Shown here piece by piece: positions 35,209 to 44,737 of a DNA stretch of 55,669 nt (position 1 is the first letter of the stretch; every line of letters starts with the position of its first letter). The notes beneath the pieces are model-generated. The model saw nothing but the letters and a program-made list of their open reading frames with translations, was not told the DNA's origin and did not search any database. The position numbers and the translations under genes were made by a program. This DNA is from a bacterium. GTDB lineage: Bacteria > Zhuqueibacterota > Zhuqueibacteria > Residuimicrobiales > Oceaniaggregativiventaceae. The stretch is from contig JAKQNP010000010.1 of NCBI GenBank assembly GCA_029565675.1, positions 1 to 55,669 of the forward strand, written 5' to 3'.

Positions 35209-36261
35209 TCAAGCCGCCTTGTCTATGGCTCGCTTCGACGACCTGGTTTTTTTCTCGCGGCGCAGCATAAAAATCAAACCACCCGGCACAGATGATGCAA
35301 CGCCAACCAGATAAGCCAGGAGTTCAAAAGCTGTGACCTTGACTGGTGGAATTGCAGCCTGACCGAACAAAACGACCGCGCTCTGCTCACGGACACCGAT
35401 TCCGCCCAGGGAAATCGGTAAACTGGACAGCAGAGCGACAACCGGAATGAAAATAAAAAACAGCACCAGATCGACTTGCGCAGAGAGGGCCCGTGCAGCT
35501 CCATAATGGGTTAAAATTCGCAGAGCCTGCACGACCATAGAAAGACCAAAGAGCCCGACCAACAATCGGCGCTGCTTGCGAAACGAATGGATGCCGAAAT
35601 AGAGCTGTTTAAGCTTGCTATAAAAAGCTGTGGGAATCATCCATCGGACCAGGCCAAAAGCGCGACGCGCCGTTTTTTCATCAAAGAGGACAACCAGCGC
35701 CAAAATCCATCCTGCCAGGATCACCGCGATCAGATAGAGCATTTGTCGTGAAGCCAAAGACTGGATCCAATAAAGACCCATCGCCATCGCCAGGGTGGTC
35801 AGCGCAAAAAAACCCAACAAGCGATCCAAAAAAACCGTGGATACCGCGCTGGTCAAATCGCCAGTGGTTTTATTGATGTCATAAACGCGAAAAGCGTCGC
35901 CGCTGATGTAACCGAGTAGAAAATTATTAAAGAACAAACCGACATGATAATAGGACAACACCTGCCACCATCTTAAGCGCGCTCCATATCTCTGCAACAA
36001 CAGGTACCATTGCATGGCACCGAGCACGTTGCTGCAGACGATGGTCGCCAGACTGACCGCCAACCACACCCAGCGCAGACCGCTGAATTGGTGGACCATG
36101 TTTTCCAGTCCGATCCTGTGCAAAAGCCAGGTGATCAGCAAAATGCTGACCGCGACCTTTACCAGCGGCACCCCCCAACGTCTGCCCAGAGATGCTCTGC
36201 TGCTTTGCTGCCCATTCAAAAAAACTCTCCTGTCCTGCCCGGCAAGTATGGCTCTTTTCAT
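35209..36261 (-). CDS. Flippase-like membrane protein (LPG_synthase_TM/UPF0104)
   Basis: The 350-residue protein has about eight transmembrane helices. It carries the family motifs LGYISGDAFRVYDINK near residue 115, STVFLDRLLGFFAL, and the C-terminal LPISLGGIGVREQSAVVLFG. This is the integral-membrane part of lysylphosphatidylglycerol synthase and of many stand-alone proteins encoded beside glycosyltransferases. It may flip or handle a lipid-linked substrate. It neighbours the TMEM260-like gene on the same strand. Confidence 0.85.
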   Translation of the reverse strand: MKRAILAGQDRRVFLNGQQSSRASLGRRWGVPLVKVAVSILLITWLLHRIGLENMVHQFSGLRWVWLAVSLATIVCSNVLGAMQWYLLLQRYGARLRWWQVLSYYHVGLFFNNFLLGYISGDAFRVYDINKTTGDLTSAVSTVFLDRLLGFFALTTLAMAMGLYWIQSLASRQMLYLIAVILAGWILALVVLFDEKTARRAFGLVRWMIPTAFYSKLKQLYFGIHSFRKQRRLLVGLFGLSMVVQALRILTHYGAARALSAQVDLVLFFIFIPVVALLSSLPISLGGIGVREQSAVVLFGQAAIPPVKVTAFELLAYLVGVASSVPGGLIFMLRREKKTRSSKRAIDKAA

Positions 36262-36293
36262 CTCAGTGTGTGGCCATCAAACCGATTTTTTGT

Positions 36294-36325
36294 GAGATTC
36301 GGTGCTTCGCACCAAATCCGGGTCC
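36294..36325. repeat. GGTGC hairpin repeat
   Basis: This is an inverted copy of 14066-14100. The core GATTCGGTGC-TTC-GCACCAAATC forms a hairpin and runs up to GGGTCC. It sits exactly at the 3' end of the TMEM260-like gene, where it may affect transcript ends. Confidence 0.55.
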
Positions 36326-38988
36326 TATTCTCCGGAGGAGAGCGTTTGGCTTGTGGTGTCGGCGCGCTGAGAATCCGCTTTCGCCCGAATCGATCCCAAT
36401 CGGTTGGCCGCTTCGCGGTCCTCGGGATGATCTTTGAGCCATTTTTCCAAAAGCTCGATCGCCTCATCATACTGCTTGATGTTCTCGAGAGAAGAGATCA
36501 GCGATCCATAGGCAAAGACATTCTCGGGATCGCGGGACAAGATCAGGCGCAAACGGCTGATATATTCTTCCGGTCGATTGACCAATTCATACATTTTACC
36601 GAGCTGCATGGACAGGCGAAAATCGGGAATCGGAATAACCTCTTCAGGGATAACTTTTTGCATAAAGTCGAGAGTGCCTTCGAGCTTTTTGTAATCCTCC
36701 TTGACGAAATATTCGCGTACCAGGCGCAGATAAGCAGCGCGATAATTCTGCAACAGTCCGACGATGTTGTCGTTGAAATAGACATCGGGGTTGTTCAGAT
36801 TGCGATATTGAAAACGCTCAGTCAGATTCTTCTCCAGCAGCTCTGTATCGACGCGGTCGACGCGGTAAGGGACGAGTTTGAACGTCAATCCGTCCATGCG
36901 CAGATAGTCATCGAAATTGAGTTTGTTGTCATTGGAAACCGTGACGGCAAAATAGACCGGTTTGCGCCAATTGTTGGCGTAAATGATGTTCAAGATCATG
37001 AAATCCTGCACCCGCAAACCCTGGCCGAGAATCGTCGGTGCCACTTCAACGCGAATATGGTCAACGGGCGGTTCCGGAATTTCATCGTCGCCGTAGATTC
37101 TCTGCAGACCGGCCAGGGCGCTCAGCCGTTCAGAATCGGGTACAGGAATTTTCAGGGTTTGTTTCTGCCAGCGCATAATATCCAGCTGATCGATTTCAGC
37201 CAAAGAAAGCGAAATGGGCACTCGAGGTTCTTCTGTCTTGAGCTGTTTGATGTACCAGGGAGTGTTCAAAAGGCTGAGGTTGACCACCCGAACATCCGGT
37301 CGGATGTTGTTGACAAACTGCAAAAACCAGAGCGGAAAAGTATCGTTGTCGCCATTGGTGAACAAAATCGCATCCGGTTCGCATGATTGCAGGATGTTGT
37401 AGGAATAGTCATAGGCGACATAATTGCCGGTTCGGTCGTGACTTTCATAGTTAAAAGCCAACAGTTTGACCGGGGAAACGATAAACAACAGAAGCGTGAT
37501 TCCTGCCATTGTCAACCACAGCATGCGCGGCTTTTTGATCGCCTCCTGGACCCACTCCAACAGGGCGGTCAAGCCCATCCCAATCCAGATCGAAAAAGCA
37601 AAAAACGATCCGACATAGACATAATCTCGTTCACGCGCCTGCGGATCCTCCTGATTGAGATAGAGGACGATGGCCACTCCGGTCAGAATCAAGATAGCGA
37701 AAATGCTGAGCGCATGACGCCAATGGCGATAGAAATGGTGCACCATGCCGATCAGTCCGATGAGGAACGGCAAGGCAAATAGGCCTCGCGCGGTTAAATC
37801 CTCCTGTATGAAGCCATCCTGACCGAGAGTTGCGCCTTTGCCTATAAATTGCCAGCTGAAATAGCGCAAATACATTTTCTTGATTTGATAGTTCCACAAA
37901 AAGTCCATTTGCTTGTTGAAACTGTGCATAGCGTAAGAGCGGTTCGGATACATCTGTTTGTATTCATACTCATGGCGGATTCCCGGATACCGCCGCGGCA
38001 ACCATCCCCACGTTCCATATTGCTCGCGGTTGACATATTTCACCATATTTTCCATGGTTTCGGGATCATTCTCATCAATCGCCGGATTCAGTCCTGATCG
38101 GATATAGAGCATTGTATAAGTTGAGTAGCCGGTAACGACCAGGAAAAAGGCCATCAACGAGACTGCCAAAATGGTTTTTTTATTCTTTACTGCGTAGATA
38201 ATCAGCGAGAAGACAAAAAGCAGCAAAATAACCACCGACCAGATCGAAAACTTGCCGGCCATGCGCGGGAGCCATTGTACGATGCCGGGATAAATCGCCG
38301 CAAAGACAACGGCAGTCAACAAGCCCAGAACCAGTACGTTGACCAGGGTAATTTTTTCACCGCGCAGTTCGATCACTTTGTAGTAGACAATCATAAATAC
38401 AGCCGGCAACATGAGGATCATTTGCAGATGCACGCCAATGGCCAAACCGACGAGATAGGCGATCAACAACAGGTAGCGCTCCGAGCCGTTCTCTTCAGTT
38501 TTTTCCAGCCAAACGAGAATCAGCCAAAAAATGATCGCCGTAAAAAACATGCTGATGGCATAGACCTCGGCTTCGACCGCATTGAACCAAAAGGTATCAG
38601 TGAAAGCAAAACTGAGCGCTCCCAGCAGACCGCTGAAAACCAGAATGAACAAATCCTGGTTGGACTTTGGTGTTCCGCGCCACTGTTTGATCAATCGAAC
38701 AATGATCAAGTAGGCGAGCATGACTGTTAGAGCGGAAGTCAGAGCGGAGATCAGATTGACTCGCAGAGCGATATCCTGTGCAAAAGGAATCATGGAAAAA
38801 ATCCGCCCGATCAGCAGATACAAGGGCGCACCCGGGGGATGCGGAATACCCAGAATATGGGAACAAGCGATAAACTCACCGCAATCCCAAAATGATACGG
38901 TTGGAGCGATGGTGCGCAAATAGATGAACAGGGAAGCCAAAAAGGCAAACGCCGCTGCGATTCGGTTGATCAGTTTTTCGTTTTGCAT
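36325..38988 (-). CDS. DUF2723/TMEM260-like membrane protein (putative protein O-mannosyltransferase)
   Basis: From ATG 38988 (GGAGAG five bases upstream) the protein has 887 residues. The N-terminal half has 10-12 transmembrane helices with the DUF2723 signature TIAPTVSFWDCGEFIACSHILGIPHPPGAPLYLL. A middle segment has GLTALLEWVQEAIKKP and the luminal YSYNILQSCEPDAILFTNGDNDTFPLWFLQ. The C-terminal soluble part has TPR-like repeats (NVFAYGSLISSLENIKQYDEAIELLEKWL). Human TMEM260, of the same family, is a protein O-mannosyltransferase using dolichyl-phosphate mannose; applying that role here is inference, supported by a mannose-synthase-like GT2 at 31734-32450. The upstream in-frame extension overlaps the GT4 gene region and is rejected. 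Confidence 0.85.
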   Translation of the reverse strand: MQNEKLINRIAAAFAFLASLFIYLRTIAPTVSFWDCGEFIACSHILGIPHPPGAPLYLLIGRIFSMIPFAQDIALRVNLISALTSALTVMLAYLIIVRLIKQWRGTPKSNQDLFILVFSGLLGALSFAFTDTFWFNAVEAEVYAISMFFTAIIFWLILVWLEKTEENGSERYLLLIAYLVGLAIGVHLQMILMLPAVFMIVYYKVIELRGEKITLVNVLVLGLLTAVVFAAIYPGIVQWLPRMAGKFSIWSVVILLLFVFSLIIYAVKNKKTILAVSLMAFFLVVTGYSTYTMLYIRSGLNPAIDENDPETMENMVKYVNREQYGTWGWLPRRYPGIRHEYEYKQMYPNRSYAMHSFNKQMDFLWNYQIKKMYLRYFSWQFIGKGATLGQDGFIQEDLTARGLFALPFLIGLIGMVHHFYRHWRHALSIFAILILTGVAIVLYLNQEDPQARERDYVYVGSFFAFSIWIGMGLTALLEWVQEAIKKPRMLWLTMAGITLLLFIVSPVKLLAFNYESHDRTGNYVAYDYSYNILQSCEPDAILFTNGDNDTFPLWFLQFVNNIRPDVRVVNLSLLNTPWYIKQLKTEEPRVPISLSLAEIDQLDIMRWQKQTLKIPVPDSERLSALAGLQRIYGDDEIPEPPVDHIRVEVAPTILGQGLRVQDFMILNIIYANNWRKPVYFAVTVSNDNKLNFDDYLRMDGLTFKLVPYRVDRVDTELLEKNLTERFQYRNLNNPDVYFNDNIVGLLQNYRAAYLRLVREYFVKEDYKKLEGTLDFMQKVIPEEVIPIPDFRLSMQLGKMYELVNRPEEYISRLRLILSRDPENVFAYGSLISSLENIKQYDEAIELLEKWLKDHPEDREAANRLGSIRAKADSQRADTTSQTLSSGE

Positions 38989-39076
38989 GAATCTCTCCGC
39001 ATTAGGATTTGTGCAGCCATCGAAATCGAATACTGCAGGTGCAGGGTTCGATTCCAGTGGATCGAAATGACTTCGA

Positions 39077-40210
39077 TCAAGAGTGTTTATTTTTAACAAG
39101 GATTCGTTCGATGATCTTCTGGGCGATGCCCGCCGAGGCATCCCAACTAAACCGCTCAGCCCATTGCCGCGCCTGGTGTGCCATTTCGCGCCGCCGTTGT
39201 TGGCGATTGAGAAGGAAGAGGATCTGTCGGCTCAAGGCCGTGACATCTCCATAGGCATAGAGCAAGCCGGTCTTTTCGTGCACGACCGAGTCGCGCAAAC
39301 CAGGTGAATCGGCAGCCACCACAGGCACGCCGCAGGCATTGGCTTCTATCACGGTCAAACCCCACCCTTCCTTGGATGATGGATTGACCGCCAGCCATAA
39401 TTGATTGAGACGCTCGATCTTTTCGGCCTGAGTGACAAAGCCGGAAAACTCGACGCGGTCCTGCAATCCCAGCTCAACGGTCAGACGCTGCAGGCGGTCG
39501 CGGTCATCACCATCGCCGACGATGACCGCGCGCAAATCCGGAATTTCCGCTGCCACCGCCGGAATCGCGCGCAAAAAATGATCGATGCTCTTGTATTTTT
39601 TCAATCGCCCTATATAGCCGATTGTCGGCTTTGCCGGTCGAAGCTCTTGTCGCACTCTATAGCTTTCGAGATCGACGCCGTTGGGCAAAAGATCGATCTC
39701 GGTCTGGATCCCCAGGGAGCGCAGTTCACTGCGGGTGCTCTCGGAGACAGCAGCAAAAGGAGTATGGCGATAAATGCGGGGGATCCATTTTTCCGCGCTG
39801 TAAACATATGCGGCAGCCGGCCAGGCTGCCTGAAGAAAAATGCTCTTTTGAAAAAGATGGTGCACCAAAGCCAGAATCGGTTCACGCACGTATAGCGGCG
39901 TATAGAACGGAATTTTATTGATATCGTCGATCACCAGATCGAAAGCACAACACCGCCGCAATTGTCGGTAGGCATGCGGTACGGCAAAATTAAAAGCGGC
40001 GCGGCTGGACCGTCGCACGATCGCCACGCCGTCGATCTCTTCCTCTGCAGCACTGTCTCGATAACGGCTGCACAGTACGGTCACCTGACAGCCGCGCTGT
40101 ACCAATCGTCTGCTGATCTCATGCAAATGGACCTCGGCACCGCCGCCCAAAGGATGCGAGATATCCTGCCAATTGATGGCCAGAATGTGCGCCGTTTCGC
40201 GATGTGTCAT
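39077..40210 (-). CDS. Family 4 glycosyltransferase
   Basis: The 377-residue GT-B protein has DISHPLGGGAEVHLHEISRRLVQRG at the donor-acceptor cleft, VTVLCSRY, then PTIGYIGRLKKYKSIDHFLRAI and PSSKEGWGLTVIEANACGVPVVAADSPGLRDSV, the C-terminal EX7E-type nucleotide-sugar site. It adds a sugar to a glycan or lipid at the cytoplasmic face of the inner membrane. Donor and acceptor are unknown. Its start overlaps the stop of the upstream methyltransferase gene (ATGA), so the two are coupled. Confidence 0.9.
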   Translation of the reverse strand: MTHRETAHILAINWQDISHPLGGGAEVHLHEISRRLVQRGCQVTVLCSRYRDSAAEEEIDGVAIVRRSSRAAFNFAVPHAYRQLRRCCAFDLVIDDINKIPFYTPLYVREPILALVHHLFQKSIFLQAAWPAAAYVYSAEKWIPRIYRHTPFAAVSESTRSELRSLGIQTEIDLLPNGVDLESYRVRQELRPAKPTIGYIGRLKKYKSIDHFLRAIPAVAAEIPDLRAVIVGDGDDRDRLQRLTVELGLQDRVEFSGFVTQAEKIERLNQLWLAVNPSSKEGWGLTVIEANACGVPVVAADSPGLRDSVVHEKTGLLYAYGDVTALSRQILFLLNRQQRRREMAHQARQWAERFSWDASAGIAQKIIERILVKNKHS

Positions 40211-40989
40211 TTGCGCCCGATCAGCCCGATATCCATGAATGTGTAAAAGGCCGGGCGCATTTTTTTCACCTTTTTGCCCGCCTGTTCACGCAGCCACCGT
40301 AAACCCGGAATTGAGGGCGGATAAAGCGGCAGATGCACTCCAACTTTTTTGCCGGTTTCGCGCATGGATCGATAGAAAAAACTCGGCCGCATCCAGTCGC
40401 CATAAGCATGGTGTATGGAAAACCCGGCGGTGCGGAAAAGCCTTTCGAGATCACGGATTGAAAACTCAGTTTCCCAGCCGGCAAACCACTTGTTGAGACG
40501 GATCAACAGGTGCTTGACCGCCGTATAGAGATGGTAGCGCTGCGGCACGTCGGCGAGGGCGAATCCCCCTTTTTTGATCACCCGATAATTCTCCGCCAAT
40601 ATACCTGAAGGATCGGCAAAGTGTTCCAGCAATCCCTGATGATACACGCCATCCAGGGATTCGGTTCGAAATGGCAAATGAAAAGCATCACCCTGAACAA
40701 GATAGACCGTTTTGCCTGTCTCGCGCGCCAATCGCTGCATAACCCGCAGCGAATTTTCCGCATAGTCGAGCAACACCACCCGGGCACCGCAATCGACCAG
40801 GCGCAAACCGTCACGGCCGCTGCCGGCGCCCACTTCACAAATCCAGCGATTCTCGAGCGGCATGGTGTTTTGCAGCTGTTCCACAATCCGCTTGCTGTTC
40901 GAATAGACGTCGCTGATGTCGCGCTTTTGCTGCCAAAAGCGTTCCCAGACGTTGCGGCTATGCTGTTTTTCTCTGTTCTGTGGGCTCAT
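40207..40989 (-). CDS. SAM-dependent methyltransferase
   Basis: The 260-residue protein has ICEVGAGSGRDGLRLVDCGARVVLLDYAENSLRVMQR (motif I and the acidic ribose contact) and LDGVYHQGLLEHFADP (post-motif), giving a class I methyltransferase fold. The C-terminal half has KKGGFALADVPQRYHLYTAVKHLL. It is coupled to the GT4 gene by a 4-bp overlap, which suggests action on the same glycan or lipid. A 219-bp gap without a gene separates it from recG. Confidence 0.88.
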   Translation of the reverse strand: MSPQNREKQHSRNVWERFWQQKRDISDVYSNSKRIVEQLQNTMPLENRWICEVGAGSGRDGLRLVDCGARVVLLDYAENSLRVMQRLARETGKTVYLVQGDAFHLPFRTESLDGVYHQGLLEHFADPSGILAENYRVIKKGGFALADVPQRYHLYTAVKHLLIRLNKWFAGWETEFSIRDLERLFRTAGFSIHHAYGDWMRPSFFYRSMRETGKKVGVHLPLYPPSIPGLRWLREQAGKKVKKMRPAFYTFMDIGLIGRK

Positions 40990-41208
40990 GCATCCGTCTG
41001 ATCAACCGTGATCGAATCCATGTCGGCGTAAAAACATTTTTGCCGACCAAAAACAATCGCATAAAAACCATCCTCTCCAGCGGCAAAACAACAATGCTGA
41101 AGGTTGCAGATTGGCTCTAAATTGAATCTGGACAAATAGATTAAGGACTTTAAACAATGAAAACAAGCTCTTTTTGACGTCAAGCCGCTTTGGGAAAAAG
41201 TTGCCTTT

Positions 41209-43317
41209 TCAGGCCATCCACACCATTTCGCGGGCATATTCCTTGAAATAGCCGGCAAAAAACCGATGCAGCGGCAGGTGGGCTTCGTCGCGCAGCTGCG
41301 GATCTTGTTCCACCAGGCGAAAAGCTTCGTCCCGGCACAGGCGCAACAGTTGAACGTCCCGCACCACATCGGCCATTCTGAATTGCGGAAAGCCGTGTTG
41401 CCGCACACCAAAAAATTCACCGGGACCGCGCAATTCGAGATCAACCTGAGCAATTTCAAAGCCATCGGTGGTTGCCGCCATCGTATCCAGGCGCTTTCGG
41501 GCTTCGTCATTGAGTTGGCCGTAGGCGATGAGAATGCAATAGGACTGCTGTGAGCCACGCCCGACCCGCCCGCGCAGTTGGTGCAGTTGGGTAAGGCCAA
41601 ACCGTTCAGCATGTTCGATCACCATGACCGTCGCATTGGGCACGTCGACGCCCACTTCGATGACCGTGGTGCTGACCAAAATCGAGAGGTCGCCGCGTTT
41701 GAATGCCCGCATGACTTGCTCTTTTTCGTCGCACTTCATGCGGCCATGCAGCAAACCGAGCTTTTGTTGCGAAAAAAAGGTCTTTTGCATGATTTCATAG
41801 CTGTCCACAGCGGCTTTGAGATCGAGTTTTTCCGATTCCTCGACCAGCGGAAAAACGATAAACGCCTGCGATCCCTCCATGACCTGTTTGCGCACAAAGG
41901 AATAAACCGCTGCGCGCTTGCTGCTCGACCGCCATGCGGTTTTGATCGGTTTGCGGCCGCCGGGCAATTCATCCAGTATCGATACATCCAAATCGCCGTA
42001 GAGCGTCAGCGACAGAGTGCGCGGAATCGGAGTGGCGGTCATGACCAGAACATCGGGATTCATGCCTTTTTCGCGCAGCAGAGCGCGCTGCATGACGCCA
42101 AAGCGGTGTTGTTCGTCGATGATCACCAGACCCAACCGGCGATAGCGCACATTTTCCTGGATCAACGCATGGGTGCCGACAACGACCTGTGCAGCGCCGG
42201 TCTCGATTTCGGCCAGTATTTCTTCACGCACCCGTTTGGTTTGACCGCCGATCAGCAGAACGGTTCTCACCCCGACCGACTCAAGCGACTGGCGCAAGGT
42301 CAGATAGTGCTGTTCGGCGAGGATTTCCGTCGGCGCCATCAAGACGGCCTGGTAATCGTTTTCCACCGCGATCAGGATCGCGATCATGGCAACCACGGTT
42401 TTCCCGGAGCCAACATCGCCTTGCAGCAGCCGGTTCATCGGTTTGTCGCTCTTCATGTCGGCGCGGATTTCGTGCAGCACCCGTTTTTGCCCGGCTGTCA
42501 GTTCAAATGGCAGCTGTTCGACCAAAGTTCGCACTTGTTGGCCGACGCGGGTAAAAGAAATGCCGTTGACCGCTTCCGTATCCTTTTTTTTGCGGTGCGC
42601 GATCAGCAATTCGACGAAGAAAAATTCGTCGAACGCCAGGCGATGCCGCGCCTTTTCCAACAAATCATAGTCAGCAGGAAAGTGTACCGCATAGAGCGCT
42701 TCGGGCAATGGCAACAGATGGTGGCGATCGCGGATCTCTTGCGGGAGGATTTCAGGAATGGAAATCCGATATTCTTGCAACGCCCGGTGCAGCAAACGCC
42801 TGAATCCGCGGCTGTCCAAGCCCACCCGCGCAAGCGCCTCTCCGGACGGATAAAGAGGGATAATCTTGCCGGTGTTGAGCAACTCACCGCCGCCGGATTC
42901 TGAAATCCGATCGAATTCGGGATGCACCAATTGCGGGCCGCCGAACAAAGTGATCTTGCCGCTGACCGCCAGCCATTCACCGGCTTTGAACAGTTTGTCC
43001 CAATAAAAAAGGCGAGAAAACCAGACACAAGTCAGGTAACCGGTGTCGTCGGCCAAAACCAGGTAAAACCGGTTTCGGCGGCCCTTTTTGATACCCATGT
43101 TCTTGATCTGGGCAAAAACTGTGGCCTCCTGACCGTCCTGCAATTTGCCGATCGGCACCACGCTCGAGCGGTCGAGGTACTTGCGCGGGAAATAATAAAA
43201 AAGGTCGCCGATGGTTTCGACACCCACGCCGGCAAGGGCGGCGGCCTTTTTCAGTCCGATACTCGGCAGATTTTTTACCGATTGTGCGATCAGGTTCTTT
43301 TGCGTCTCAACCGTCAT
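41209..43317 (-). CDS. ATP-dependent DNA helicase RecG
   Basis: The 702-residue protein has the RecG order: an N-terminal wedge domain with an OB fold (about 50-150), Walker A GDVGSGKT at 300-307, the RecG-specific DEQHRFG at 401-407, then MTATPIPRTLSLTLYGDLDVS, and the C-terminal helicase lobe with VSTTVIEVGVDVPNATVMVIEHAERFGLTQLHQLRGRVGRG. It remodels stalled replication forks and branched recombination intermediates. It follows the DUF4139 gene by 27 bp on the same strand. Confidence 0.96.
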   Translation of the reverse strand: MTVETQKNLIAQSVKNLPSIGLKKAAALAGVGVETIGDLFYYFPRKYLDRSSVVPIGKLQDGQEATVFAQIKNMGIKKGRRNRFYLVLADDTGYLTCVWFSRLFYWDKLFKAGEWLAVSGKITLFGGPQLVHPEFDRISESGGGELLNTGKIIPLYPSGEALARVGLDSRGFRRLLHRALQEYRISIPEILPQEIRDRHHLLPLPEALYAVHFPADYDLLEKARHRLAFDEFFFVELLIAHRKKKDTEAVNGISFTRVGQQVRTLVEQLPFELTAGQKRVLHEIRADMKSDKPMNRLLQGDVGSGKTVVAMIAILIAVENDYQAVLMAPTEILAEQHYLTLRQSLESVGVRTVLLIGGQTKRVREEILAEIETGAAQVVVGTHALIQENVRYRRLGLVIIDEQHRFGVMQRALLREKGMNPDVLVMTATPIPRTLSLTLYGDLDVSILDELPGGRKPIKTAWRSSSKRAAVYSFVRKQVMEGSQAFIVFPLVEESEKLDLKAAVDSYEIMQKTFFSQQKLGLLHGRMKCDEKEQVMRAFKRGDLSILVSTTVIEVGVDVPNATVMVIEHAERFGLTQLHQLRGRVGRGSQQSYCILIAYGQLNDEARKRLDTMAATTDGFEIAQVDLELRGPGEFFGVRQHGFPQFRMADVVRDVQLLRLCRDEAFRLVEQDPQLRDEAHLPLHRFFAGYFKEYAREMVWMA

Positions 43318-43344
43318 TCCTGTGCCGATTTATATCTCCAAATC

Positions 43345-44688
43345 TCAGCTCTTGATCAGGACGGTGTATTCGAAAACCGCCTCATCGCCTTTGGCAACCG
43401 GTACGGCGAACTCAACCATGTTGGCATCTTGCTTGACAATCCGCGGCGTCTTGCCGATGAATTCCCAATCGCCCCAAAACCTTTCCACCACATTCACCAC
43501 CACATCCTCTTCCTTGTGGTTGCGCAATTTGATCTCGATGGTTTCCCGCCGGACCCGCTGGTCGAGTTTTTCCATCCGTTTAACCGTGCGTTCCCCGACA
43601 AGGTCAAAAGCATTGCCGATGTGCAAATCGACTTTTTCATCTTTGGGCGTGTGATCGATCATGTCTTCGCCGATGAATTCCTGTGATCCGTCGCTGTCGG
43701 TTTTGTACACCCGGACCTTTCCTTTGGGCAGCGGCATACCCAGGCCTGCGTCCTGCGAATTTTTGAATTCCAGAACAACCGAAACATCCTTTGGACTGCG
43801 CTGACCGTCGTAAACAAACTTTTTCTCGATTTTGGCCTGCGCCTTGGGGAAAAGAGCGAGCTGTTTGATCTGCCGGTCGTTCAAGGTTGTCCGCCGCGGC
43901 AGGGTATAGAGATGGTATTCGAAAAAGGCTTTTTCTTCAAAACCGAAATCGGCCTGTGCTGCCATGGAGTTCTTCATCATCCGCGGCTGTGGCACAGCGG
44001 GCTGCGCGATATTGACATCGCCGGCGACCAGCTTTAATTTGGCGTTCTCGTAGGAAGCGCCCGAGCGGTTGTCGATCGACACCCAGGCGCTGAGATCCAT
44101 TTCGGTATCATTGGCGTTGGTTACCGCCACATATTCAGCATGCCAGCTCACCCCACGGGTTAAATAACTGATTTCACAGTTGTGGGAGCCGGCCTTTTTG
44201 TTCTGCAGGAGCCACACCAGGGTCGGTTGGGTCACCAGACCATCGGGGAGTTTGGGGAATTCGATGCTGGTAATGGTGGTGGCTTTGACCGTCAGCACTT
44301 TCTGGTCGCGGGTCGATAAAATCACGTCGCCGCCGCCGCTGTTCAACAGGGTGCCGGTGAGGATGTCGCCTTTTTCGGTGGCCACGACAACGGTTTGGTT
44401 GATATAGCGCTCCAACAACCGTTCAGTGCCGACGAGGTCGAATTCATAATTTTGCTCGATCAACTGCACGCTGCTGGGAGCGGTCAGAGATTTAAAATGC
44501 ACCGAGGTCGGATCGATCTGCGCCGCCACTCCGGCAAAACGATAGAGCTGCTCGCCGGCCGCCAGATCGATCGCCCGAATATCGCGAACGACTGCCAGAT
44601 TGTTGTTATAAACGGTTATGGCGACTTGTGATTGTCCGGAAGTGGCCAACAAACCCATCAAACCGACGACTTGCATTGTTTTCTTCAT
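43345..44688 (-). CDS. DUF4139 domain-containing secreted protein
   Basis: From ATG 44688 (GGAGG upstream) the protein has 447 residues. A signal peptide (about 1-20, MKKTMQVVGLMGLLATSGQS) is followed by VAITVYNNNLAVVRDIRAIDLAAGEQLYRFAGVAAQIDPTSV and ISYLTRGVSWHAEYVAV, then IEIKLRNHKEEDVVVNVVERFWGDWE, the conserved DUF4139 blocks. Function is unknown; such proteins are exported and beta-rich. A longer in-frame extension runs into valS and is rejected. It sits between valS and recG, probably in one transcript. Confidence 0.85.
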   Translation of the reverse strand: MKKTMQVVGLMGLLATSGQSQVAITVYNNNLAVVRDIRAIDLAAGEQLYRFAGVAAQIDPTSVHFKSLTAPSSVQLIEQNYEFDLVGTERLLERYINQTVVVATEKGDILTGTLLNSGGGDVILSTRDQKVLTVKATTITSIEFPKLPDGLVTQPTLVWLLQNKKAGSHNCEISYLTRGVSWHAEYVAVTNANDTEMDLSAWVSIDNRSGASYENAKLKLVAGDVNIAQPAVPQPRMMKNSMAAQADFGFEEKAFFEYHLYTLPRRTTLNDRQIKQLALFPKAQAKIEKKFVYDGQRSPKDVSVVLEFKNSQDAGLGMPLPKGKVRVYKTDSDGSQEFIGEDMIDHTPKDEKVDLHIGNAFDLVGERTVKRMEKLDQRVRRETIEIKLRNHKEEDVVVNVVERFWGDWEFIGKTPRIVKQDANMVEFAVPVAKGDEAVFEYTVLIKS

Positions 44689-44737
44689 ATGGTGATCCTC
44701 CTGTTGATCGCCCACCCACGCGCCCCCTTGGGATCGT

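Noticed and set aside
39040-39065. tRNA-like T-loop (GGTTCGATTCC)
   Set aside because: No acceptor, D or anticodon stems can be formed around it.
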